NCBI GenBank assembly: GCA_002238565.1
Contig: MPMP01000026.1
Coordinates: forward strand, 1-54,772
Direction of reading: 5' to 3'
DNA: 54,772 bases
DNA from: Albidovulum sp. bin36
GTDB taxonomy: Bacteria > Pseudomonadota > Alphaproteobacteria > Rhodobacterales > Rhodobacteraceae
Made by a program: the position numbers and the translations under genes. Position 1 is the stretch's first letter. Every line of letters begins with the position of its first letter. Positions 8,618-18,292 of the stretch are shown one piece after another. The notes beneath the pieces are model-generated. The model did not search any database and was not told where the DNA came from. It was given only the letters and a program-made list of their open reading frames with translations.

Positions 8618-8868
8618 CAGAATGAGTGTGAAGCACGGGGTTTGGAGTGAATTTGGTTAATGATTATAAACATCCCCACCCTCAGAAGCCCGACCTAGCA
8701 AACCTCTACCGAGAAGCATATACCAATACATATCGCATTGGAAGAGGCGGGGGCTAAAAACTGCCAAATCTTCGAACTGCAGGCGCAGGCGGCGAAGCGA
8801 TCCTGCCGAGGCGGTCGACCGACGGTTGCTCTTGGTGCCGCACCGCTACAGAATGAGTGTTTAAGCAC
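8618..8868. repeat. Direct repeat pair upstream of the sugar ABC operon
   Basis: CAGAATGAGTGTGAAGCAC at 8618-8636 recurs as CAGAATGAGTGTTTAAGCAC at 8849-8868, in the same orientation and 231 bases apart. The nearer copy is about 55 bases upstream of the operon's first codon, where a regulator could bind. It may instead be the trace of a small duplication. Confidence 0.45.
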
Positions 8869-10059
8869 CTCGGTCGACAAGTGGCTTCCGGGATTAAGTT
8901 CGCGAATCGGTCGCCTCAAAATTTAGAATCGCTTCACCCATTGGTTCCATGAGGCGCGAGTAAATTCACTTTAAGGTTTTCGCTTCCGCCGATTCCGAAG
9001 GCATTGGACGGCGAGCAGTCACCGGCTGCCGCCATCATGGACGCCGCGGGCTGTCGCGGAGTTGCGGGAGGCGCGTTCATCAGCGGACGGGGGAGCAGCA
9101 GTTCACCGGCCTCTGTCGCCGTGCGCCGGCGCCCCGGTCCCCGCCGTGGATCACGTTTCCTCGCCACTGCTCGTTAAACCGGATATGCGGAATTCAAGCG
9201 CCCGGAATCCATAGAGACCGTGCCTTCGCCTACGGAAGGCTGCCGTTCGTCGACTCGAGGGCGTCCCATTACTGCGGGCCGACCTTGCCGAGTCGGGAGC
9301 ATTTCCGCCATCCTAACATCTGCCGCCGCCTCGGCAGTTATTCTCCCGCGCAACGCAACAATTTCGCTGGTCGCATGATGGCCGGCGAAGACCAGCCATG
9401 TTGAGGGAATCGATCCGGCTGACGAGACCTAGGAGCGGCAAATCAGGCCCTGCTTCTCCATGAAGACTCGATACAAAATTGAATGCATCGCGCGCAGCGC
9501 TAATTCAAGCCCGGCGGGCAGGCTGCGGATTGCCAACCTGCATTTGAAGGTCGCCGATCAGCTCGCCGAACGCTTTGAAACCTTCCGCGACCCTGATTGC
9601 GGCGAGCATACCATTGATTGGACTGGGGTTGCAGCGAAACGGCTGGCGAGAGGCACGTTTGATTAGCGATCAAAGCCATGCGCCGGCAGAATCTTGAACG
9701 CAAAGCCGGCTGCGGCATGGCGGCGACGCGCCGGCCATTTCCCCGAAAAATCCATAATCTGGCTGGATGAAGCGGATGGATGCGACCCGCCGCGGCGATT
9801 TAACGGATTGTACATCGAAAAATATCCAGCGCCGGGATTTCCACGGCGTCGGGCATCGAATTCGCGAGCGAAGCCGACGAAATGTCGACCTGCCGAGGGC
9901 GGCGATCAGATTTCGCTTTGCCGATTTCCTGCCGCATGCTTATAGTCATCACTGGGCATCCTAAGTTGATGGATTCATAATTCCTGTTTTTCGCGAAGAA
10001 TTCTCGTAAGGCATCGTATCCTGAGACCGGGGCCGCCTCGATGGATTATCAACGGGGTA

Positions 10060-12456
10060 TTGATTATGTCCGGCGGGAATAAAGCACAGGCGCATCACCT
10101 CAAAGTCATCGAGCAGCGAATATTGTGGCTATCCCATTGGATGATCCACTACGCCAACCACATTCGCCCAAATGCCGATAGCATAAAGGTCGGCGGGCAC
10201 CAGGCTAGTTCGGCTTCCATGGTTTCGATCTTGACGGCTCTCTATTTCTCGGCTCTGAGGCCGGAGGACCGGGTTGCCGTGAAGCCGCACGCAAGTCCGA
10301 TCTTTCACGCGATGCAATATCTGATGGGCAATCTTCCATTGGAAAAAATGATGAAGTTCCGAGGGTTCGGCGGCGCGCAAAGCTATCCTTCGCGAACAAA
10401 GGACGTGGACGATGTCGACTTCTCAACCGGCTCCGTCGGCCTGGGAGCTGCAATCACGCCGTTCGCCTCGCTGGTCCAGGATTACATCGCGGCCAAGGAA
10501 TGGGGGCGAGGCATGCCCCTCGGCAGGATGGTGGCGCTAGTAGGCGATGCCGAGCTTGACGAGGGCAACGTGTACGAATGCCTTCAGGAGGGGTGGAAGA
10601 ACGATCTGCGCAATTGCTGGTGGATCATCGACTATAATCGTCAATCGCTTGACGGAGTCGTGCGCGAGGGGCTGTTCGAACGTATCGAGAGCATTTTTGC
10701 CACATTGGGATGGGACGTTGTGCGGATCAAATTCGGCGCGCTGCTGCGGGCGGCCTTCGAGGAACCCGGCGGCGAGAGATTGCGCGACTGGATCGATGCA
10801 TGCCCCAACCAGGAATATTCGGCGCTGACCTTTCAGGGCGGAGCGAACTGGCGGCAGCGATTGATGGACGACCTAGGAGACCAGGGACAGACCACCGCGC
10901 TCCTGGACAAGCGGAGCGACGATGAACTTGCCGAGCTGATGGAAAACCTCGGCGGCAACTGCGTGGAGACGATGGCCGATGCCTTCGCCGCAATCGATCA
11001 CGATCGCCCGACCTGTTTTCTGGCCTACACGATCAAGGGATGGGCGACGCCCATCGCGGGGCACAAGGACAACCACGGCGGGCTGATGAACAAAACGCAG
11101 ATGGCTGAATGGAAGGCGCATATGGGCGTGGCCGACGGCGAAGAGTGGGAGCCGTTCGCAGGAGTGGAAAATCCTGAGGCGCTGAAGAGCTTCCTCGCCT
11201 CGGTGCCTTTTTTCTCCGGCGGCAAAAGGCGCTTTTCCGACTCCAAACTGGCGGTTCCAAGAATTGAGCCTAGCCCGGTTCGCGAAATCTCGACGCAGGC
11301 CGCTTTCGGAAAAATTCTGGACAGCCTGTCCAAGGGCGACAGCGATTTGGCGGCGCGCATCCTAGCGACCTCGCCGGACGTAACCGGCACGACGAACCTC
11401 GGGCCTTGGGTCAACCGCCGGAAACTCTTCGCGCGCAAGCCATTGTCGGATGCATTCATGACGCATCGCATTCCATCGACTTCAAAGTGGGAGTTTGCTC
11501 CCGAAGGCCAGCACATTGAACTGGGCATCGCCGAAATGAACCTGATGCTGCTCCTGGGCGCGGCCGGACTTTCGCACTCTTTGTTCGGATTCCGCCTCAT
11601 ACCTATCGGCACGGTCTACGATCCGTTCGTAATGCGCGGCTTGGACGCCCTGAACTACGCTTGCTATCAAGATGCGCGCTTTCTCCTTGTCGGAACGCCT
11701 TCGGGAGTGACGCTCGCACCGGAAGGCGGCGCGCATCAATCCGTGGGCACGCCGCTAATCGGAATGTCCCAGGACGGTCTGGCGGCATTTGAACCAGCCT
11801 TTGCCGACGAGCTCGCCGCGATCATGGAATGGGCTTTCGACTATCTGCAGCGCGACGGCGAGGGCGACCCCGACGAGCGCACCTGGCTAAGGGACGAAAC
11901 CGGCGGATCGGTCTATCTGCGCTTGTCGACCAACCCTGTCGAGCAGCCCGGGAATCGTCGCGACGACGCGTTCCGGCAGGGCACGATAGACGGCGCCTAT
12001 TGGCTGCGCGAACCGGGGCCGAACTGCGAGGTTGTGATTGCCTACCAGGGAACCATTGCGCCCGAGGCGATCAAGGCGGCGGGCGCGATGGCCGAGGCGA
12101 GACGGGATATCGGGGTGCTGGCCGTGACGTCGGCGGATCGCCTCAACGCGGGCTGGACAGCTGCCCAAAGAGCCCGCTCGCGCGGAATTGCCAATGCCAG
12201 CTCCCATGTCGACCGGCTGATGGGGCGCCTCCCGCGACATGCCAAGATCGTGACCGTGATCGACGGGCATCCAGCTACGCTTTCGTGGCTGGGAAGCGTC
12301 GTCGGGCATCAGACAATCCCGCTCGGCGTCGAGCATTTCGGCCAAACAGGCTCGATCGGCGAACTCTATCGCCACTACGGCATCGATGCGCAGGGCATTG
12401 TCGAAAAGGTGCGCTGGCTGACGGCGGGGCGGCCGCGCTTCGTGCTTTGCGCCTAA
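10060..12456 (+). CDS. AceE/transketolase-like thiamine-diphosphate enzyme
   Basis: 798 residues with the layout of a homodimeric pyruvate dehydrogenase E1 or transketolase-like enzyme. GGHQASSAS (about 45-53) corresponds to the AceE substrate-channel segment. The diphosphate-Mg motif is GDAELDEGN (162-170) ending in DYN at 191-193. The middle pyrimidine-binding domain carries HIELGIAEMN, and GTPSGVTLAPEGGAHQS matches the E1 loop; a transketolase C-terminal domain follows. It is shorter than typical AceE (about 890). No E2 or E3 gene adjoins, so the acyl acceptor is not evident: it could supply a distant complex or act alone on a 2-oxo acid. The start ATG 10060 could also be ATG 10066. Confidence 0.85.
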   Translation: MIMSGGNKAQAHHLKVIEQRILWLSHWMIHYANHIRPNADSIKVGGHQASSASMVSILTALYFSALRPEDRVAVKPHASPIFHAMQYLMGNLPLEKMMKFRGFGGAQSYPSRTKDVDDVDFSTGSVGLGAAITPFASLVQDYIAAKEWGRGMPLGRMVALVGDAELDEGNVYECLQEGWKNDLRNCWWIIDYNRQSLDGVVREGLFERIESIFATLGWDVVRIKFGALLRAAFEEPGGERLRDWIDACPNQEYSALTFQGGANWRQRLMDDLGDQGQTTALLDKRSDDELAELMENLGGNCVETMADAFAAIDHDRPTCFLAYTIKGWATPIAGHKDNHGGLMNKTQMAEWKAHMGVADGEEWEPFAGVENPEALKSFLASVPFFSGGKRRFSDSKLAVPRIEPSPVREISTQAAFGKILDSLSKGDSDLAARILATSPDVTGTTNLGPWVNRRKLFARKPLSDAFMTHRIPSTSKWEFAPEGQHIELGIAEMNLMLLLGAAGLSHSLFGFRLIPIGTVYDPFVMRGLDALNYACYQDARFLLVGTPSGVTLAPEGGAHQSVGTPLIGMSQDGLAAFEPAFADELAAIMEWAFDYLQRDGEGDPDERTWLRDETGGSVYLRLSTNPVEQPGNRRDDAFRQGTIDGAYWLREPGPNCEVVIAYQGTIAPEAIKAAGAMAEARRDIGVLAVTSADRLNAGWTAAQRARSRGIANASSHVDRLMGRLPRHAKIVTVIDGHPATLSWLGSVVGHQTIPLGVEHFGQTGSIGELYRHYGIDAQGIVEKVRWLTAGRPRFVLCA

Positions 12457-12581
12457 GCCTCGAACCTGCGACGATTGTACTATGGGCTATACCGGCAAAG
12501 GACGAACGAGGTTGGCCCGGCGAGCGCCGAGGCACGGCATCGGCGACCATGATCCGCGCGCAGCATGAATTGGCATCGGGC

Positions 12582-14633
12582 TTAATTCTCTCGCCACCAT
12601 CCCAATACGGCTAGAGCCGCAGCTAGGAATAGAAGCAGCAGAGGGTCGGCGACCGGCCGCAGGCGAATGTCGACCGTCGCGAAATTTTCGCGGGAAACGA
12701 GACCTAGCCAATCCTTGCCCGCCGCAGATCCGGAACGAACAATCCGCACGCCGGGAATGCCGTCTTCGATCCAGAACACGCCTCCTCCCGATCGCTCAAC
12801 GAGCCGGGAGACTTTTTCGCTGGTCGCTATCGTTTCGCGGAATTCTTCCGGCGACCGGGCGGCGACCGCAAGAGTCACCGTCCGGGATCCGTCGCTGACG
12901 CGGTAGCTGCCCGCTTCCAGATCGTCGAGCGATGCCTCGAATTGCCCCGGACGCGTCTCTTCCAAGCCTATGCTCTCTTCCCGTCCGTCGGGCGCAATCA
13001 GCAAAACGGGATCGACGGATTCGCCGACAGTATTGCGAACGATGCGAAGCCGATTGCCCGCAGCCTCCGCCGAGAGCCCCTCCTCTTCGAGTTCGGGCTC
13101 CTTCATCATCCAATGGGCAAGTCTGCGAAGCAATTCCTTCTGAGGCCCGCCGCCTTCGAAGTTTCTATTCCATAGCCACGCGTTGTCCGAAGCGAGGAGG
13201 GAGACCCGGCCGCTTCCGAACCTGTCCAGAATCAAAAGCGGCCTTTCATCCGGTCCCGACAGCAGCACGTCGCCCTTTACATTGTTCAAATCCACCATTC
13301 GGAACCAGCGCCCCCAGGCGGGCTCCGAGCCGGCTTCGCCCGCCCCGGGCAAATTCGCGGCCACGGGATGCTTGCGCCCCAGACTCGTGACTTTGGGACG
13401 AAAGCCTTCCTCGATTACAAATCCGGTGGGCTCGGCGGGAAAAAAATCGAAGGCGAGGGAATTGTACAAGCTGTCCGCGCCGGCGAATTCCGGCCCGGCC
13501 GAAACCAGCAGCGCCCCGCCGTTTTCCACGTAGTCGCGAATGTTCAGCAAGTAGTCCAGAGGGATAATTCCCTGCAGGTGGTATTTGTCGAATATAACGA
13601 GATCGAATTCATGAATCCTGTCGACGAAGAGCTCCTTGATCGGAAACTCGATCAGCGCCATTTCGGCGGTCTCGGCCTTCGCCGACTTGTGAGCGGGGCG
13701 AAGGATTGTGAAATGCACGAGATCTACGGATGAATCCGATTTCAGGATATTTCGCCAGGTTCGCTTCCCCGCATGCGGCTTTCCCGAAATCAGCAATACC
13801 TTCAGCCTGTCTCGCACCGCGCTGATCGACAAAACCTTGGAATTGTTAAGGGCGGTGGTCTCGCCGTCGTCGGCATCGGTCCAAATGTGAATGGAATTCT
13901 CGCCCCGGCTGTCCAACGTCGTCTGAATTTCGAAGTCTTCGCCCACATTCACGTGGAATGCGGTGGCTTCGCCGGATTTGCCCGACATGAAAACCCGGGC
14001 TTCGGTTCCGGCGGAGCCGACGCCGTCATCGTCGATGCGGCCGAGAATCGACACGGGTTCGCCGACCACGGCGAAGGCGGGCGCGTTCAGTATCTGAAAT
14101 CGCCTGTCCCAGGCGCTTCTGCTGCCTGTAATCGCCGCGTGAACCGGAAACGGGAAATTCGCCGCGGAATCCGCATCGTGCGCCTGACCGTCGGTAACCA
14201 GAATTGCCGAAGCGATGCTTCCCGCATCGACATTGGCGAGCGAGCGCCGAAGCGAACCTACGAGCTCGGTTCCACGCCCGGAACCGGGAGGAGAGTCCTC
14301 CACCGAGAATTCCCTGATTTCAACATTTCCCAGTTCCGAAATTTCGGATCTGATCGACGACAAGGCGGCTTCAAGCTGCCGGGCGCGATCGCCCAGGGAC
14401 TGGCTCGAGGATCGGTCGGCCCCGAGCAGCACGATATCCGGAAGGCGTTCTCGGTCCGTCTGCCTGAGCGAAGGGTTGGCGACGGCCGCGACGAGCAGCA
14501 TGGCCGCCGCCGCTCGCGCCGGCCACCGCGATAGCCCGAATGCTCCCGCGACCAGCTGCCCGGCGGCGAGAGCGAAAGCCAGCAATACGAACGGCCACGG
14601 CAGCAATGGGTCGAATACGACGTTTTGTCCCAC
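12582..14633 (-). CDS. Membrane-anchored glutamine-amidotransferase-like protein of the MoxR operon
   Basis: 683 residues from GTG 14633, two bases after the stop of the upstream gene; the longer open frame merely runs through that gene. Two membrane segments at the N-terminus (from DPLLPWPFVLLAFA and from AAAAMLLVAAVANP) lead into a von Willebrand-like and then a class-I amidotransferase-like region (VENGGALLVSAGPEF). The C-terminus is a last membrane segment ending GWWREN. Such proteins are the fourth member of alphaproteobacterial MoxR-DUF58-DUF4159 clusters. The catalytic Cys of true amidotransferases is not apparent, so an enzymatic role is doubtful; envelope or aerotolerance-type assembly is the family expectation. 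Confidence 0.75.
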   Translation of the reverse strand: MGQNVVFDPLLPWPFVLLAFALAAGQLVAGAFGLSRWPARAAAAMLLVAAVANPSLRQTDRERLPDIVLLGADRSSSQSLGDRARQLEAALSSIRSEISELGNVEIREFSVEDSPPGSGRGTELVGSLRRSLANVDAGSIASAILVTDGQAHDADSAANFPFPVHAAITGSRSAWDRRFQILNAPAFAVVGEPVSILGRIDDDGVGSAGTEARVFMSGKSGEATAFHVNVGEDFEIQTTLDSRGENSIHIWTDADDGETTALNNSKVLSISAVRDRLKVLLISGKPHAGKRTWRNILKSDSSVDLVHFTILRPAHKSAKAETAEMALIEFPIKELFVDRIHEFDLVIFDKYHLQGIIPLDYLLNIRDYVENGGALLVSAGPEFAGADSLYNSLAFDFFPAEPTGFVIEEGFRPKVTSLGRKHPVAANLPGAGEAGSEPAWGRWFRMVDLNNVKGDVLLSGPDERPLLILDRFGSGRVSLLASDNAWLWNRNFEGGGPQKELLRRLAHWMMKEPELEEEGLSAEAAGNRLRIVRNTVGESVDPVLLIAPDGREESIGLEETRPGQFEASLDDLEAGSYRVSDGSRTVTLAVAARSPEEFRETIATSEKVSRLVERSGGGVFWIEDGIPGVRIVRSGSAAGKDWLGLVSRENFATVDIRLRPVADPLLLLFLAAALAVLGWWREN

Positions 14634-14635
14634 GC

Positions 14636-17407
14636 CTAGCTGCCCTGCCGCTTCAGCAGCCGCAGGACATGAACCTGATCGGACTTGTAGCTTCCGGCCA
14701 AAGCATACATGACAAGATTGATGCCGAAGCGGTACGCCGCCTCCCGCTGCCGCTCGCCTCCGGATCCTCGACCGACTGGAAACAACTCGGCGCCGCTGGA
14801 ATCGATCGCCCACGCCGCCGCCCAGTCATTGCCGCCGACGACTACGGGCGATACGCCGTCATTGACCGAGCTATGGGAAAAAACCGATGCCGGATCGTTG
14901 TCCGCAGCCGCTTCCACCCAGACCCTTCCGCCCGCGAGCCGGCCCGGAAAGTCGCTGAGAAGATAGAATGACCGAGTTAAGACGTGATCGCCCCGCAGCG
15001 GCTCCAGGCGCGGAATATCGAGTTCGGAGGCCAGTTCGGCGATAAGCCCGGCACGACGGGAACCGGTTTCCAAGCCGGCGAGGTGCGCATCCCGCGTATC
15101 GAACAGAATCATGCCGCCGCTGCGCAGATAGACATTTATTTTCGCAAAGGCGTTTTTCGTAAGGCCATTGGACGAACCGTCCGCGATCGGCCAGTATATC
15201 AGCGGATAGAAGGCCAGCTCGTCGATTTCGGGATCGATCGCCACCGGCTCGGCGGGCTCGACGGCCGTTCGCTCCGATAGCTGACGGGATAGTCCTCGCA
15301 GCCCGGCCCGCGACACGTCGTCGATTTCGGGATTGCCCGTTTTCAGATACGCGAGGACCGTTTCCGCCGTCGCCCAAAGCGCTTTGCGGTCATCGCTCGA
15401 CGCGACGGTCGGGAGCAGAGCGAAGCCGAATGCGACCGCCGCCGCTGTCGCGGCCGCCGACGACGGAAATCCTCGGAATCGTCCGCCGAGCCAAAGAGAC
15501 GCGGCGGCATCGAAAGCCAGCAGCGCGAGCGCGAGCGCCAGCAAGAATCCCTTGAGCCGCGTTTCGGCGCCTCTCGCGAGCGGAACGACGTCAATGCCCC
15601 CGGGCCATCGCGCCCGTTCGAGGGACTTGGACCGGCCGAATACGTTCCGGGCAACGCGCTTGCCTTCGTTCCGATAGATTCCGGGCGGCGCCAGCTCGCT
15701 TGCATCTTCTTCTATCAGCAGCCGGCCCGGCACCGGCTTCGCGTAGTCGACCGGCCTCAGCGCGCCGCGGCCGTCCAGAAGCCGCTCGGGCATCCAAGGC
15801 AATTTCGCGATCTGATCGCGCCGGTTTTGGGCATTTCCTCGGGTCATGATCGCAAGCCGGTCAAGCATGTCGATGAACAGTCCCGACAGCGGCAGATTGG
15901 ACCACTCCGCATTGGCGGTAACGTGAAACAGATAGATGCTTCCCGAGCCGACGCGCTTTCTTGTCACTATCGGAGTGCCGTCTTCAAGCGATGCGAGAAC
16001 CTTGCTTGCGAGCTCGGGTTCGGGCTGGGCCAGCACCTGGGCGGTAATTTTTATGTCGTCGGGTATCGGCAGCCCGAAAAATGGCGACCCCTCTTCGAAT
16101 GCCTTCAGATTGCGCGATTCCCCCCACGACATCGCGCCGCCGATTATTCGGCCGCCAGCGCGCAGCCGGACCGGCAGGAGCCTGTCTTCCAGCGTTTTGT
16201 CGGATGCGCTCGCCGCCATCCTCGGCCCCGCGAATCGAAGCAGCGAGCCGCCCGCCTCCACCCAGGCCAGCAGCTTAAGGGATTCGAACTCGGTCAATTG
16301 CGCCGTATCGGACAGCACGAGCGCGTCCGGCGCCGCGTTCAAGACCTCGTCGAGCGAGCCTTCAATGATTTCCGAATTGGATTCAAGCGCCCGTCTTAGG
16401 AAATGCAGCGGCGACAGGAGCTCCTGGCCTTCGGCTTCGGCTCGCCCGCCCAGCAGCGCGACCTTTCGGCGAATTAGCGAGTCTCCCGACAGCGAGACCG
16501 CGGCTGCCGAATACGCGCCTCGAATTTTGAAATACGCGATTCGGTTTCTGACCTCGCTCATTAGGGAAAACCGGACGGCAGCGGTGGATTCCCCCTGAAG
16601 AAACTCCATTTCCGACGTTGCCAATACGCGCTCGGCGCCGGCGGGGTCCGTTCCAACCGCGTCGACCGCGAAAGTCGCGGCGGCGGCGTCGCCAAGCCGC
16701 ACCGCTTCAAGCGCAACGCCGCCGTCGCTAAACTCCGGCGGTCGCAGGGCCACGATTTCGGCGCGTTCAAGCACCGATAGCTCGCCCTTGGATTCCAATA
16801 CCGCGGCCAATTCGTATCTGCCGCCGCGATTGAGGCCGTCGGTCAGCCAGTAGGTGTCGAATTCGCCCGGGAAAGCCGACTTGAGCCATTCCGCGACGCT
16901 AGTCTCGTCGGCCTCCCAGGGCCTCGGCTCCATCGCAGACAGAGTCCCCGCCCAGTCTTCGGCGTCCTTGAAGATGAGCTCTCGGGGTCGATCCGTCAGT
17001 TTCGCCAGCGCGACGGGCCTGCCCGATCTCGCGGCCGAATCCAGAAATTCGCCCGCCTTTTCGATGCGGTCGCTCCAGTCGAAGGCGTCCGCCCAGTTCC
17101 CGTCCAGCAGAATAAGCAGCGGTCGGCTTGGCGACCCGGCCAATTGCGACTCCGGGTTGAGCACCGGCCCGGAGAATCCCGCAATCATCGCGCCGATCGC
17201 CGCCAGCCTCGCGATTCGAAGCCAGATCGGCGTTGTTTTCGCATCGGCCTCGCTGTCCCGCAGCCCTTTCAGCAGGATCGCCGCCGGAAAAATTATTCTT
17301 CTGGCGGGCGGAGGCAGCGCCCGCAGGAGAAGCCAAATCACCGGGAGCGCCGCAAGCCCTATGAATGCGAGCGGCTCAGTGAATCCAACCGGTCCTATGA
17401 ACTGCAT
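14636..17407 (-). CDS. BatA-like N-terminal plus DUF4159 membrane protein
   Basis: 923 residues. The N-terminus is the aerotolerance/BatA-type double helix (EPLAFIGLAALPVIWLLLRALPPP, then a second segment near residues 65-85). The middle is a long soluble region, and a pair of helices follows near residues 640-680. The C-terminal ~215 residues are DUF4159, with YPLIYWPI, GGMILFDTRDA and YRFGINLVMYALAG. The start ATG lies three bases after the DUF58 stop, so the two are co-translated. Such proteins are proposed to work with MoxR chaperones and DUF58 proteins in assembling or protecting envelope complexes; the substrate is unknown. Confidence 0.85.
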   Translation of the reverse strand: MQFIGPVGFTEPLAFIGLAALPVIWLLLRALPPPARRIIFPAAILLKGLRDSEADAKTTPIWLRIARLAAIGAMIAGFSGPVLNPESQLAGSPSRPLLILLDGNWADAFDWSDRIEKAGEFLDSAARSGRPVALAKLTDRPRELIFKDAEDWAGTLSAMEPRPWEADETSVAEWLKSAFPGEFDTYWLTDGLNRGGRYELAAVLESKGELSVLERAEIVALRPPEFSDGGVALEAVRLGDAAAATFAVDAVGTDPAGAERVLATSEMEFLQGESTAAVRFSLMSEVRNRIAYFKIRGAYSAAAVSLSGDSLIRRKVALLGGRAEAEGQELLSPLHFLRRALESNSEIIEGSLDEVLNAAPDALVLSDTAQLTEFESLKLLAWVEAGGSLLRFAGPRMAASASDKTLEDRLLPVRLRAGGRIIGGAMSWGESRNLKAFEEGSPFFGLPIPDDIKITAQVLAQPEPELASKVLASLEDGTPIVTRKRVGSGSIYLFHVTANAEWSNLPLSGLFIDMLDRLAIMTRGNAQNRRDQIAKLPWMPERLLDGRGALRPVDYAKPVPGRLLIEEDASELAPPGIYRNEGKRVARNVFGRSKSLERARWPGGIDVVPLARGAETRLKGFLLALALALLAFDAAASLWLGGRFRGFPSSAAATAAAVAFGFALLPTVASSDDRKALWATAETVLAYLKTGNPEIDDVSRAGLRGLSRQLSERTAVEPAEPVAIDPEIDELAFYPLIYWPIADGSSNGLTKNAFAKINVYLRSGGMILFDTRDAHLAGLETGSRRAGLIAELASELDIPRLEPLRGDHVLTRSFYLLSDFPGRLAGGRVWVEAAADNDPASVFSHSSVNDGVSPVVVGGNDWAAAWAIDSSGAELFPVGRGSGGERQREAAYRFGINLVMYALAGSYKSDQVHVLRLLKRQGS

Positions 17408-17410
17408 CGA

Positions 17411-18292
17411 TTATCCGGTTCTCTCCAGCGCTCCCAATAGCCAAAGAAGCGTCGGCGCATAAGGGCTGGTGGTCAGGTGCCTTCGGAATTGCCAGCCCAG
17501 CGAACCGGCGAGCGAGGCCAGTCGGGAGCGACGCTCCTCGAGCGCTTCCAGATACCCGCTTCGGATGCCGCGAGCCTGAAAAGTTTCATGCTGAACCGAT
17601 CCGCCCGCGCTCAAGAATACCGTTCTTCCCGCGAAAGGGAATCGCATCTCGCTCGGGTCGAGAATTTGCAGAATCGCGCCTTCGGCGCCGAGCGCCTCCC
17701 TCAAATAGAATTCGATTCGCTCCCACGGCCCCAGAAAATCCGAAATCAGGACATGCTGCCTCCCGCCGGCAAGTTCGATCGGCGGCGGCTCCCCGAATTC
17801 CCGGTCGCGGTCGGCCTCCGAAAGGAAATACGCCATGCGTTCGACCTGCGCCTGTCCGGATCCCGGCTTGGCTCCGAAGTTCATCAGCCCGACTTTTTCT
17901 TCGCCCCGAACGGCGAGAAGAGCCAGCGCAAGCGCCGTTACGGAAGCGCAATGGACTTTAGGAGGATGCTCGCCGCTGAAATACCCCATGGACCGCGAAG
18001 TATCGACCCAGATCATAAGCGAATGCGGAATCTGCGCTTCCCTTTCCCGCACGAAAAGCCTGTCCGAACGGGCCGATCGGCGCCAGTCCAGCGAACGGCG
18101 GGCATCGCCGTGCCTCGCCGGCCTGAACTGCCAGAATTCCTCGCCCTGGCCCGGCCTTCGCCTGCCGTGCCGTCCCGGAGCAAAGGCCGAAGCCAGCCTT
18201 CGCGCCGTCAATAGCGCGGGCGGAAGCAGCCTGCTTTCGGCATCCGCGCGCTCGGCGAGAACCGCGCCAGCACGCTCGGTCGAGGCCGTCAC
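17411..18292 (-). CDS. DUF58 domain protein (MoxR partner)
   Basis: 293 residues beginning at a GTG that overlaps the MoxR stop in a GTGA arrangement. The DUF58 core RRSLDWRRSARSDRLFVRE lies at about 65-83. The following WVDTSRSMG supplies the DxSxS metal-site motif of von Willebrand A folds, and VGLMNFGAKPG follows. These proteins are usual partners of MoxR AAA+ ATPases and are thought to recruit clients. Second gene of the four-gene operon. Confidence 0.9.
   Translation of the reverse strand: MTASTERAGAVLAERADAESRLLPPALLTARRLASAFAPGRHGRRRPGQGEEFWQFRPARHGDARRSLDWRRSARSDRLFVREREAQIPHSLMIWVDTSRSMGYFSGEHPPKVHCASVTALALALLAVRGEEKVGLMNFGAKPGSGQAQVERMAYFLSEADRDREFGEPPPIELAGGRQHVLISDFLGPWERIEFYLREALGAEGAILQILDPSEMRFPFAGRTVFLSAGGSVQHETFQARGIRSGYLEALEERRSRLASLAGSLGWQFRRHLTTSPYAPTLLWLLGALERTG

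Larger units (their letters stand above)
8565..10059. other. 1.5-kb gene-free region between the ABC operon and the E1-like gene
   Basis: No frame here resembles a known protein. Those longer than 60 codons are arginine- or proline-rich and overlap on both strands. Visible content: two possible -10 boxes, a near-identical 19/20-base direct repeat at 8618 and 8849 upstream of the ABC operon, and a more AT-rich leader at 9960-10010 before the E1-like gene. A short frame at 9460-9666 could be a remnant but I cannot support it as a gene. Confidence 0.4.
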
